A stretch of DNA of 14,707 nt from Phycisphaerae bacterium (GCA_021736565.1 JAIPFO010000050.1:1-14707); one strand, 5' to 3'. Positions 6,646-14,397 are shown, counted from the stretch's first letter. The notes: generated by a model from the letters alone, not told the origin. Numbers and translations are program-made.

Positions 6646-8159
6646 TGAAAAAACAAAATATGAACCGCCCCGAAGAAAAAAATAAAAAAAAATCTGCCTC
6701 TAAAAAAACGTTTCACATAAACAGGATAGGGCCGACAATTATACCGGACCGTTCACGGGTACTGTTGCGTCCCTTTTATCCTGCACGAAAAGAAATTATG
6801 AAGAGGATCATTGCGCGGGTTATGATGCTCAGCGACAATGAAGCGGAAAAACTGCTGCATCAGGTCCTGGGTGAATTTGAAAACCGGCATGAACATGTTG
6901 AAAAATTTTTAAAAAACCAGTTCGATCAGGTTCAGGGTATTTTAACTCTTGACCGGGACATATCACAAGTACGCAGGTCGCTCATCGGTTCATACTTTAC
7001 GCATGAATACTCACCGGAAGCGGCGGCCCTGTTTAACCCGTCAATTGTACCCCATCCGGATCAGGCAAACCTTCCGGAAGGTTCCATTCGTTTTATACTC
7101 AGTCTTCGAGCGACAGGCGAAGGGCATATCTCCTCCATTACATTCAGGACAGGAACCATTAATGCCAATCATCGAATCACATTAACACCTGTCGTTCCAT
7201 TTGTTACCGCACCGAACCCTGTCCCCAATACCATCTATGAAAAAGCATTATTCGAAAGAAAATTACAGGAAGCGGGACTGCATAATCATTTTTGCCATCG
7301 CGTAATAAACCGCCTGTCAGATGAATTTATACTGGATGATTTGAGAACGATTCTTGAATCAGAACGCAGTAACAGCAGCTCGATTGATACGATAGCGGAT
7401 AACGCGGCACAGGGGATTCTCATGCTGGCAGAATCCAATTTCGAAGTCAGCTTTGATTCGAATAGCCATGTGTCACAGAGGATTCTTTTCCCGTCAGTCC
7501 CCAGTCAGAGCAATGGCATTGAAGATGCCCGATTTGTCCGGTTTACGAAAAACAGAAAAAATGATTTCACCTATTATGCGACCTATACGGCATACGATGG
7601 GAAAATCATTTTACCGCAATTAGTCGAAACAAAAGATTTTATACATTTTAAGTTTATTACACTAAATGGCCCGGCGGCACGCAATAAAGGAATGGCACTT
7701 TTCCCCCGTAAAATTAATGGCCGGTATGCCATGCTTTCCCGTCAGGACGATGTGAACATATTCATTATGTTCTCGGACAATATTCATTTCTGGCAGTCTC
7801 CGGAAATCCTTCTAAAACCACTCCAATCATGGGAACTCATGAAAATCGGTACATGCGGCTCACCTATTGAAACAGATGCGGGATGGCTGGTCCTGAGCCA
7901 TGGGGTCGGTCCGATGCGCAAATATTGTCTCAGTGCATTCCTTCTTGACCTGAATGATCCGACAAAAATTATCGGGCGTCTCACTGAACCATTGCTCTCG
8001 CCCAATGAAACTGAACGTGAAGGATATGTTCCCAATGTCGTCTACACCTGCGGTGCAATAAAACACGGCAGCGAACTGATTATTCCTTACGCCATGAGTG
8101 ACTATTCTACCAGTTTTGCAAGTGTGTCAATTGATGATTTACTTGCAAGCATGGAATGA
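6645..8159 (+). CDS. GH130-family glycoside phosphorylase/hydrolase-like protein (long type)
   Basis: GH130 enzymes mostly use phosphate to cleave, or in reverse to build, beta-mannosides. The 504-residue protein has a lysine-rich start (1-25), a helical N-terminal domain (about 45-115) and a segment YFTHEYSPEAAALFNPSIV typical of the long GH130 forms. The five-bladed beta-propeller follows, with GIEDARF (291-297); D294 aligns with the usual proton-donor Asp. GCG- and GVGP-rich propeller motifs and YVPNVVYTCG follow. The helical N-terminal domain resembles that in 1,2-beta-oligomannan phosphorylases and the related GT108 family. No signal peptide is seen, so it acts in the cytosol, probably on the product of the coupled GT4. 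Whether it degrades, trims or elongates is not visible. ATG 6645 overlaps the upstream stop; GGTGA at 6630-6634 is a plausible ribosome site. Confidence 0.87.
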   Translation: MKKQNMNRPEEKNKKKSASKKTFHINRIGPTIIPDRSRVLLRPFYPARKEIMKRIIARVMMLSDNEAEKLLHQVLGEFENRHEHVEKFLKNQFDQVQGILTLDRDISQVRRSLIGSYFTHEYSPEAAALFNPSIVPHPDQANLPEGSIRFILSLRATGEGHISSITFRTGTINANHRITLTPVVPFVTAPNPVPNTIYEKALFERKLQEAGLHNHFCHRVINRLSDEFILDDLRTILESERSNSSSIDTIADNAAQGILMLAESNFEVSFDSNSHVSQRILFPSVPSQSNGIEDARFVRFTKNRKNDFTYYATYTAYDGKIILPQLVETKDFIHFKFITLNGPAARNKGMALFPRKINGRYAMLSRQDDVNIFIMFSDNIHFWQSPEILLKPLQSWELMKIGTCGSPIETDAGWLVLSHGVGPMRKYCLSAFLLDLNDPTKIIGRLTEPLLSPNETEREGYVPNVVYTCGAIKHGSELIIPYAMSDYSTSFASVSIDDLLASME

Positions 8160-8205
8160 AGGAGTGGTCAGAATGGAATAGCCGTGTCCAAAATATGATT
8201 TTATG

Positions 8206-8230
8206 CACGTGCGCCATTGAACGCACCGTG
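8206..8230. terminator. Stem-loop after the GH130 gene, possible terminator
   Basis: CACGTGCG (8206-8213) pairs with CGCACCGTG (8222-8230), eight pairs with one bulge and an eight-base loop. No T-run follows, so a classic intrinsic terminator is doubtful. It lies between convergent genes. The remaining space to 8345 shows only a weak CCGGA/TCCGG pair at 8261-8276. Confidence 0.3.
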
Positions 8231-8345
8231 TTATAAGATCGTGCAAATTAGCATCGTCATCCGGATACCCGTCCGGGCGGAAAATTCATTGTCAGGCGCG
8301 AATCGTAAATCAACAGCATAAGGGTGTCAGGAATGAAAATATGAT

Positions 8346-10058
8346 CTAACCAACAAGCCGGTTTAATGCTGAGACGCTCTGGTCGATATAACCAGGGATC
8401 GCTTTGGAGAAATTTTCTTTGGGCCACTTAAATTGTGACATCTTCTTGCCGGCGGAATCTGCTTTAATTGGAGCATAATTCTTTGCAAGAACCAACGCAG
8501 ATTCACATAAGCGGATCGCGACGCGTGGAGATATGCATGAAGGTGTACTGCCGGACATTTCCTCAACAAAGGTTTTTATTTTCGATAAGGCTCTGATATG
8601 TGCGTTGATCAACTCTTTTTCATGTCCGGCAATGTTCCGCTTGACCGGCGGATATTCATAGGTGTCTGAAATTGAAGTAAGAGCCATGATCCTGTTTAGA
8701 TTTTCCTTATCGGGTTTGGAAGGGCTAAGCTGTGTTGAAGAAACGGTGATCCCGGCAACAATGGCCTCCCAAAGATCTGGACGGTTGAATAACTCGGTAT
8801 ACCCTTTATGGAATACCTCCAAACGCTTCATGGCCGTATTGGGATGGTCAAATATCAGTGACTCTCTGGCATACAATCCGGTCGCCCATAAACGGACGCC
8901 CAGTTCCTTCGTCGGCATTTTATTTATCTGCTCATATGTAAATGGGATATTCAATGATTTCCAGGGGGGTGTCCAGCCCGTTGCTAATTGTTCCCGCAGC
9001 CGGATCTCCAATTTTTCTAATCGCACTTCTTCATCGGTTTTAACAGATTTTGAAGGTTGGGTCTCCTGGTCTTGAAAGTAGTTGGCCCATCGTTTGATGA
9101 GATATTGGTATTGGACTGCGCTTTTGTCAGCCTGGCCGCTGTGGCTATGCAGGCCGGGGTTCATGGGGATTTCGCCGAATGATTTTTTTGTGATCCGTTC
9201 GAGAGAGGCCAGGACTTTTTCGGCGGTCCAGTAGTAATCGAACTGATCGGTGGGTTTTGTTTTATTCAGCCAGATAACAGCCCTTTTCAGTTCGGGTAGT
9301 GAGGCGTTGTCGTTGTATTCGGTCAGGAAGCAGGCGGCATTGATGCGTACTTTTTCGTGGGGGTCTTTCAGGCATTTACGTATCGTCACAACCGCCGGTG
9401 GGTCGCGCGTGTCGGCCAGGGCATACAGGGCGAAAATGCGATTCTGGAAGGATGTGTCGTTGGCGGCTTCGATCAGGTGGGGGACTAAGCCATCAACCTG
9501 TGGCGGGAATTCGTCGTAAAGTTTCGGGGAGTCTTTTTTAGGTGGCGTGGATTTACCTTTTGCCTTGTTGGCGAGCTGCTGCCGGATGTTCTTTTCTTTT
9601 TCGGCTGGATTGATTTTGACAAGAGGGCGTGGGCGGATGGTGCGTTGGGGGCCGATTCGGTCGGTGCGACGTGCCATGAGGCGTAGAACACCTATGGCCT
9701 GACTTCGCACTATATCGTCGGTATCTTTAAGCATCTTACAGGCCAGGTCGGCTGATGGTTGCGTTGGGAAATAACGAAGAAATTCGGTGAGTTCTTTGCG
9801 TTGTCGTGCATCTTTGAGAGTGGGTAATATTTTCGTTAGAGCGGGAATTGCCTGATCGGGATAGTTTATGAGCTGCCTGAGAATGGCATGACGGTTTTGG
9901 TGGTTTAAGTCGTGTTGGTCTTTTTGAGGAAAGGGCATTTTCAGGTAGTGTTCGATGACCTCGGTGGCATTCGAGGGAGCCGGCTCTTTGGCGTTGAGCG
10001 TCAAAGAAAACAGAAGGACTGAGGCGATAGCGGTTATGGCAATATGAATGGTTTTCAT
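8346..10058 (-). CDS. Exported HEAT-repeat protein
   Basis: This 570-residue protein starts with a clear Sec signal peptide (MKTIHIAITAIASVLLFSLT, cleavage near residue 23). Residues about 50-145 and 195-295 contain helical hairpins of the HEAT type, for example the stretch with DDIVRSQAIGVLRLMARR and the one with DPHEKVRINAACFL. A basic, proline-rich linker (about 145-185) separates them. The C-terminal half is helical and not recognised. HEAT solenoids bind other proteins; the partner here is unknown. ATG 10058 is supported by AGGA at 10069-10072, 10 bases upstream. It follows the VIT/VWA gene on the same strand after a 230-bp gap, so a shared role in the cell envelope is possible but unproven. 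Confidence 0.75.
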   Translation of the reverse strand: MKTIHIAITAIASVLLFSLTLNAKEPAPSNATEVIEHYLKMPFPQKDQHDLNHQNRHAILRQLINYPDQAIPALTKILPTLKDARQRKELTEFLRYFPTQPSADLACKMLKDTDDIVRSQAIGVLRLMARRTDRIGPQRTIRPRPLVKINPAEKEKNIRQQLANKAKGKSTPPKKDSPKLYDEFPPQVDGLVPHLIEAANDTSFQNRIFALYALADTRDPPAVVTIRKCLKDPHEKVRINAACFLTEYNDNASLPELKRAVIWLNKTKPTDQFDYYWTAEKVLASLERITKKSFGEIPMNPGLHSHSGQADKSAVQYQYLIKRWANYFQDQETQPSKSVKTDEEVRLEKLEIRLREQLATGWTPPWKSLNIPFTYEQINKMPTKELGVRLWATGLYARESLIFDHPNTAMKRLEVFHKGYTELFNRPDLWEAIVAGITVSSTQLSPSKPDKENLNRIMALTSISDTYEYPPVKRNIAGHEKELINAHIRALSKIKTFVEEMSGSTPSCISPRVAIRLCESALVLAKNYAPIKADSAGKKMSQFKWPKENFSKAIPGYIDQSVSALNRLVG

Positions 10059-10161
10059 GAGATATTAATCCTTTTTTTTACCATGAAGAACTTAGGGTGG
10101 TCAAGCCGCAACCAAAAAGCATTCTCTTTTGCAGGGGTGTAGAGAGAACGAAAAGCCAAAA

Positions 10162-10219
10162 ATTGGATATTCAACACTCAACCCCGATAAATCGGGATCT
10201 ACGATACGGAATATCCAAT
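10162..10219. repeat. Inverted repeat with a nested palindrome in the VWA-HEAT gap
   Basis: ATTGGATATTC (10162-10172) and GAATATCCAAT (10209-10219) are perfect 11-bp inverted arms. Between them lies CCCGAT-AA-ATCGGG (10183-10196). The right arm belongs to a 22-nt sequence (10206-10227) that recurs at 14179-14200 with 19 matches. This looks like a dispersed intergenic element. It is too far from either stop for a simple terminator. Confidence 0.7.
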
Positions 10220-10288
10220 ATTCAAGTGAAGGGGCGAGTCATGCTTCGCTGAATTTTGGCTATTCTGGGATGGATTGGTATCGGTTGG

Positions 10289-12700
10289 CTATTTCGGGCT
10301 TTTGACCAGGACGGCCTTGCCATCAACTTCCAGGAGGATGTCGCCGCGGAGGCTGATGGTGCCCTGGCGGTTATCTTTGGCAAGTTTGAGGGCCAGTTCA
10401 TAGAATTCGTCGGTACCGAACTCGATGGTTCGTTCGGGTGTGGCAGTACTGTCTTTTTTGACCAGGTTGCTATCGACCCAGCGGTTGTTGCGCTGGTAGA
10501 ATGCCCGGTCGTTGATCTGCTGGATATTGCTAACGGCCACACGGTTCATTTCAGCATCGTAGAAGTAGTTATTGCGATTAAGCGTTGACTGGTCTTTCTG
10601 TCGGATCATGTTATAGCTCTGGTTGACCCCGCCCATCCCGGAGCGGCTTTTCATGGCACGGCGAGAGAAGTTGCTTGACCCTTCGGCCATGACCGCCGGG
10701 GCGTTTGTCAGATCGGTGCCTTCCCGCGCGAGGAAGGAGGTGTATTCGGTAAGAATGCCAAACTCGGTTGAGAGCCGAACAATTTCATCGACCAGTTCTT
10801 TGACGCGTGGGTCCTTGCTGGTGATGTCACTCTCGGCTCCGAGCTGCCGAATGGAATCGATAAGCTCAGCGATCTTTCGACTGGCCCATAAGCGTGGGAT
10901 AAAGGCGTTTCGGGTCGTGGCTTTTTTGAAGTTAAACGCGAATTTAAAGGCCTTTGTTTTGCCCAGATAGTTTCCGTTAATTTTGAAGCCCAGCGGTTTT
11001 GTGCCTTTATATTTACCGAGTAAAACAAGCTGGTCCCCGGCAAAGAAGTCCGGTAGTTTCGCCGGAAGCAGGTCGGTAGTTCTACCCGGTGCGGGATCAC
11101 CTTTTTTGTCAGTGATCGTCAGGATCGAGTCAGAGAGGATAGGGCCAGCCAACCGTTTAAACACCTGGCCAACCTTCACTTCAACGTTTTCTTTAGGGAG
11201 TACAAAGGTGGAGGTCGCACGCGTCTCATCGGCGATCTTTTCCAGAAGCGGGGCGTTCACATCAACCCCCACGCCGAAGGTAAAGACGCGGCGATTGTAG
11301 GGGTTCGCCTTGATGGCAACATTTCGAATGTCAATTTCACGGGTCTTGCCGACTGTTGGCAGGCCGTCTGTGAGGAACAGGACCAGCGGGAGCGTCTCGG
11401 GGGTGGGTTCCTGGCGAAGTGTTTCAATCAGTGCATCATGGATGTTCGTTCCGCCGACCGCCTTGATGCCTTTAATAAAGTCCCGGGCGGCTTTTTCATT
11501 GGCCCTGTTTTTGACCAGGGGCTTTTGCGCGAACATCTCAACGGTGTTCTGGTAGGTGATAATATTGAAGAATTCGCCATCATCCAGTCCTGAGAGAATT
11601 TGCAGGGCCGCCTGACGGGCCTGCTCAATTTTCTCGCCATTCATACTGCCCGAGCGATCCACGACGAGGGTCACTTCCCGCTTGATCATGTTTTTATTAT
11701 CGTCAGGCATCTCCGAAGGCAATCCCGCCAGGAGCAGAAAGTAGCCTCCGCCCAATGCCGGATCGGGGTAGCAGAGCATCGAGGCCGAGATGCCGCCGGT
11801 TTGAAGAAGATAGGACAGGTGGAACGGCCCGGGCTCGGCGGCATTGGCTTCCGAAACCGTCACCGTGATCGTCTTGTGTTTCGTCCCTATGTTTTTTTCC
11901 GTGATAAGTTTATGACTGGCGGAATAGACCGTTGAGAGCGGGTGTTTCGAACGGAGGGTCACTGTGATTTCCCAGGGGACCTTATAATCGAGTGACTCGC
12001 TGCGGGGCAGCAGGTAATCGACGCGGTTGGCATCAGTCTCAAGAATCTGCTCGTACGTCAGGCGAAGTTTCTGGGTGCCGTGTGCCTCAACCGGAAAAAC
12101 ACTTGAGCGAATGAGATTATACCCGGCGAATTCCAATAACGCCGGGTCGCGCGTTTTGGCGACGATGCTGTTATAGATTCGGCGGGCCTCTTCTTTGGGT
12201 AATATCTCAGCGGTCGGCTCTTTGGCAGATCCCTGGAAGGTGAAGCCCCTGACAACCGCCTTGCCCGGCACAGGTATAATCAGTTCAGCTTCCTGACGAC
12301 GACCGGCATCATTTTTCAGGCTGATATCCAGCGTGGTCGAAGCGACCTGGTCAATAATATCCACCACCACATCGACCCGGGTGATCTGAACGGGCTGAAT
12401 TTGCGGCGGAAGGTGACGGTGTGGCGGTGCCGGAATAATAAAGGCGTGATGGCGGGACTGGGGGATCAGTACATTTGACGCCAGGCCGCGCGATGAAGCC
12501 CCCACGGTAGTCTGGGCCAGTGCGGTCGAGGCCGCTATGGCCAAAAAAGACGCCAGCGTCATAAGTATTTTTGATGCCCATTTTCCGCATCTTAAAGGCT
12601 GATTTGAAATACTCAAATCGACTTTTGACGTGGGAGTCAAAAAAGACAGGAATGAACCGGCGAAACATCTATTCAGAAGAGTAAAGTTTGAATGAAACAT
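10289..12700 (-). CDS. Exported VIT and von Willebrand factor A domain protein
   Basis: The 803-residue frame has a VIT domain (about 103-235, with EARRIYNSIVAKTRDPALLE) and a VWA domain (about 340-515). The metal site is complete: D348-x-S350-x-S352, T418 in GGTN and D445 in FLTDG. A C-terminal region (about 690-803) with RAFYQRNNRWVDS and a small beta-rich end is typical of bacterial VIT/VWA proteins. Such proteins resemble inter-alpha-trypsin inhibitor heavy chains and mediate metal-dependent adhesion outside the cytoplasm. The hydrophobic export signal is at residues 44-62 (ending ALAQ), behind an unusual 43-residue extension. ATG 12700 has GGAG at 12709-12712, eight bases upstream. ATG 12562 (residue 47) lacks a ribosome site but would remove the extension, which overlaps repeat copy C. 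Confidence 0.88.
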   Translation of the reverse strand: MFHSNFTLLNRCFAGSFLSFLTPTSKVDLSISNQPLRCGKWASKILMTLASFLAIAASTALAQTTVGASSRGLASNVLIPQSRHHAFIIPAPPHRHLPPQIQPVQITRVDVVVDIIDQVASTTLDISLKNDAGRRQEAELIIPVPGKAVVRGFTFQGSAKEPTAEILPKEEARRIYNSIVAKTRDPALLEFAGYNLIRSSVFPVEAHGTQKLRLTYEQILETDANRVDYLLPRSESLDYKVPWEITVTLRSKHPLSTVYSASHKLITEKNIGTKHKTITVTVSEANAAEPGPFHLSYLLQTGGISASMLCYPDPALGGGYFLLLAGLPSEMPDDNKNMIKREVTLVVDRSGSMNGEKIEQARQAALQILSGLDDGEFFNIITYQNTVEMFAQKPLVKNRANEKAARDFIKGIKAVGGTNIHDALIETLRQEPTPETLPLVLFLTDGLPTVGKTREIDIRNVAIKANPYNRRVFTFGVGVDVNAPLLEKIADETRATSTFVLPKENVEVKVGQVFKRLAGPILSDSILTITDKKGDPAPGRTTDLLPAKLPDFFAGDQLVLLGKYKGTKPLGFKINGNYLGKTKAFKFAFNFKKATTRNAFIPRLWASRKIAELIDSIRQLGAESDITSKDPRVKELVDEIVRLSTEFGILTEYTSFLAREGTDLTNAPAVMAEGSSNFSRRAMKSRSGMGGVNQSYNMIRQKDQSTLNRNNYFYDAEMNRVAVSNIQQINDRAFYQRNNRWVDSNLVKKDSTATPERTIEFGTDEFYELALKLAKDNRQGTISLRGDILLEVDGKAVLVKSPK
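12549..12638 (-). repeat. Dispersed ~90-bp element, copy C, inside the VWA gene start
   Basis: This is the best-preserved copy in frame. Read on the minus strand it encodes DSHVKSRF, FKSAFKMRK and IKNTYDAGV without a stop, in a frame different from that of the VWA protein. It matches copy B at about 69 of 90 positions and copy A at the peptide level (13 of 29 residues, plus conservative changes). The VWA frame reads the same DNA as part of its N-terminal extension and the first residues of its signal helix. Confidence 0.75.
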
Positions 12701-12752
12701 CAGAAGATCTCCATAGCGTGCAGGTTCTGGTTCGTAGCTAACTTCTATCTAT

Positions 12753-12780
12753 ACTGTATACTATACCACCAAAATGTCAA
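12753..12780 (-). promoter_or_regulatory. Candidate promoter of the VIT/VWA gene
   Basis: On the minus strand a perfect TTGACA (12780-12775) is followed after 16 bases by TACAGT (12758-12753). The region has several overlapping TATA-like options. The start would be near 12746, about 46 bases before ATG 12700, supporting that start codon. Confidence 0.6.
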
Positions 12781-12852
12781 AACGTCTGTAAATAGTATGT
12801 AAAACATTTTTAATGAGGCTTATGTCGAGGGGGCGTGCTTGCCAGGGGGTGC

Positions 12853-12881
12853 TTGATAATGCATGAAGGATTTGATACAAT
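12853..12881 (+). promoter_or_regulatory. Promoter of lipA, abutting the start codon
   Basis: TTGATA (12853-12858) and TACAAT (12876-12881) are separated by 17 bases, each matching five of six consensus positions. Transcription should begin at about 12888-12890, which is the lipA ATG itself. Confidence 0.65.
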
Positions 12882-12889
12882 AGCTCATT

Positions 12890-13783
12890 ATGACTGAATC
12901 AAAGAATAAACCTACCTCCCGGCGGCTCCCTGAATGGCTTAAACGCCCCATGCCTTCAGGCGAAAAATTCGGGCATGTGATGAATATTTTAAAAGAAAAG
13001 AATCTGGCGACCGTCTGCTCCAGTGCGCACTGCCCGAATCAGGGGGAGTGCTATTCCTGCGGGACCGCCACATTTATGATCATGGGGGATGTCTGTACCC
13101 GAAATTGCCAATTTTGCGCTGTAACCCATGGTGAAGTCGCTCCGCTGAGTCCCGACGAGCCCACCCGACTGGCCGAGGCGGTTCAATCGCTTGGGCTCAA
13201 GCATATCGTTATTACCTCGGTAACCCGCGATGACCTGCCAGACGGCGGGGCGGATCATTTTGCCGCGACGATCCAGGCGGTACGAAATTTAACCCCAAAC
13301 GTGACCATTGAGGTGCTCACCCCCGATTTTAAGGGCCAAACCGATTGCCTCGATATCGTCTGTGCCGCCCGGCCGGATGTCTTTAACCATAATGTCGAGA
13401 CATCACGACGCCTGACGCCTGAAATACGCAGCGGGGCGAATTATGAACTGTCACTGGGTGTACTCAAATATATGGCTGATCATCAGGATGGCCCAATTGT
13501 AAAGAGCGGATTTATGCTTGGATTGGGAGAAACGGACGAAGAAATCACAGAAATGCTCCGTGATTTGCATGACGCTGGCGTGAAAATGATCACAATTGGC
13601 CAATATTTACGACCTGGGCCGACCAACAGGTCTGTCCATGAGTACTACCGACCCGAGAAATTTGAGGCGATAAAGAAGAGGGCCGAAGGCATCGGATTCA
13701 GCCATGTGGCCGCCGGGCCCTTTGTCCGAAGCAGCTATCATGCGGAGCTGAGCTTGCGGGATTCTGCCGGGCCTAATACATGA
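12890..13783 (+). CDS. lipA: Lipoyl synthase
   Basis: LipA is a radical-SAM enzyme that inserts two sulfur atoms into protein-bound octanoyl groups to make lipoate for 2-oxoacid dehydrogenases and the glycine cleavage H protein. The 297 residues carry the auxiliary cluster motif CSSAHCPNQGEC (C43, C48, C54) and the radical-SAM motif CTRNCQFC (C69, C73, C76). RSSYHAE near the C-terminus (280-286) contains the conserved serine that ligates the auxiliary cluster. Length and start (RLPEWLKRPMPSG near the N-terminus) fit the family. No Shine-Dalgarno site lies at a normal distance: AAGGA at 12865-12869 is 20 bases away. No lipB is present in the window. Confidence 0.97.
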   Translation: MTESKNKPTSRRLPEWLKRPMPSGEKFGHVMNILKEKNLATVCSSAHCPNQGECYSCGTATFMIMGDVCTRNCQFCAVTHGEVAPLSPDEPTRLAEAVQSLGLKHIVITSVTRDDLPDGGADHFAATIQAVRNLTPNVTIEVLTPDFKGQTDCLDIVCAARPDVFNHNVETSRRLTPEIRSGANYELSLGVLKYMADHQDGPIVKSGFMLGLGETDEEITEMLRDLHDAGVKMITIGQYLRPGPTNRSVHEYYRPEKFEAIKKRAEGIGFSHVAAGPFVRSSYHAELSLRDSAGPNT

Positions 13784-13806
13784 AAATCCTGCACACCCAA
13801 AAGAGT

Positions 13807-13832
13807 GACTCCCACCTCCCTCAAAAGTCGAT
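13807..13832 (+). repeat. Fragment D of the dispersed element
   Basis: GACTCCCAC (13807-13815) and TCAAAAGTCGAT (13821-13832) both occur in copy C, where they are separated by one base instead of five. Further on, 13877-13894 encodes DSHVKS with different third codon positions from copy C. The rest does not align well. Confidence 0.45.
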
Positions 13833-13990
13833 CCACCCGGGGTTGTTATTCAGTGGCGTCCGGACATTACGCCTCAGTGATTCGCATGTGAAATCGTTGC
13901 GGGCCTATGGCCTCTTTCCCATCGGAACAGTGGAATATTCGTCATCACTGGCGGTTGAAAAGAATACTAACGCCGCCATTCAGGCAAAAC

Positions 13991-14003
13991 GGCCTGAAAG
14001 GCC
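13991..14003. repeat. Short hairpin with GAA loop
   Basis: GGCCT-GAA-AGGCC is a perfect five-pair stem. Confidence 0.6.
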
Positions 14004-14034
14004 AAAATACCTTAGCCCAGCCGAAACGAGCGCA

Positions 14035-14051
14035 GTCCGCCGAAGGCGGAC
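14035..14051. repeat. Hairpin with GAA loop
   Basis: GTCCGCC-GAA-GGCGGAC is a perfect seven-pair stem. CCCAG (14016-14020) and CTGGG (14056-14060) form outer arms. Confidence 0.75.
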
Positions 14052-14082
14052 CGCCCTGGGTATGAGTCTCACCCAACCCACA

Positions 14083-14134
14083 TCTCCCTCTCCGCACCCG
14101 GCAGGGACCCGTCTGCCGGGTGCGAGGAGGGAGA
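14083..14134. repeat. Long imperfect palindrome (22-bp arms)
   Basis: Arms 14083-14104 and 14113-14134 pair at 20 of 22 positions around an eight-base loop. The inner 11 pairs (GCACCCGGCAG with its complement) are perfect. No T-run follows, so it is not a typical terminator. Confidence 0.85.
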
Positions 14135-14160
14135 AATATTGCGTTGTCTTACAATAATTT

Positions 14161-14200
14161 GAATATCCAACACGCAACACGAAATAACCAACATTCAAGT
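14161..14200. repeat. Second copy of the GAATATCCAA / ATTCAAGT intergenic repeat
   Basis: GAATATCCAA (14161-14170) is followed by the 22-nt sequence 14179-14200, which matches 10206-10227 at 19 positions and ends ATTCAAGT in both. Both copies lie in gene-free DNA. Confidence 0.65.
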
Positions 14201-14281
14201 AAGAGACAACCCCTCTTGGTTGGTTGAAAGTATAGGGTATGGCATTGGGTGTCCTTTTATTCAAATGAAAAATATCATTAA

Positions 14282-14301
14282 CACCTGGATTTATCCAGGT
14301 G
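14282..14301. repeat. Perfect hairpin, CACCTGGAT arms
   Basis: CACCTGGAT-TT-ATCCAGGTG is a nine-pair stem. A similar hairpin lies 81 bases downstream. Confidence 0.8.
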
Positions 14302-14381
14302 ACAGATTCCGTTGATAATCCACCCTCTTTCGCCCGCCGGGGAGGCCGCAAGAGCAGAAATTAGGTGAGAGTACGTTACCC

Positions 14382-14397
14382 CCTGGCTAAAGCCAGG
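14382..14397. repeat. Perfect hairpin, CCTGGCT arms
   Basis: CCTGGCT-AA-AGCCAGG is a seven-pair stem sharing the CCTGG/CCAGG core and two-base loop of the hairpin at 14282-14301. It ends 18 bases before the transporter start codon, so it could affect ribosome access. Confidence 0.75.

Larger units (their letters stand above)
12701..12889. other. Divergent promoter region between VWA gene and lipA
   Basis: A 189-bp gap carries one promoter for each direction, as listed separately. Nothing else is evident. Confidence 0.65.

Noticed and set aside
10075..10104. A TTGACC / TAAAAA promoter for the HEAT gene on minus
   Set aside because: The implied transcript start would fall at or past the ribosome site, and the -10 match is poor.
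13569..13581. ATGACGCTGGCGT, identical to part of repeat copies B and C
   Set aside because: Here it is inside lipA, encoding the HDAGV segment of a well-conserved part of the enzyme. The flanking bases do not match the element.
13780..14157. A 125-codon ORF overlapping the lipA stop codon
   Set aside because: Its second half runs through hairpins, its composition is unlike the neighbouring genes and it matches no family I know. Only the short DSHVKS and KNT parts are of interest, as repeat remnants.
13980..14351. A minus-strand 123-codon ORF
   Set aside because: It is made almost entirely of palindromes and repeats and has no ribosome site.
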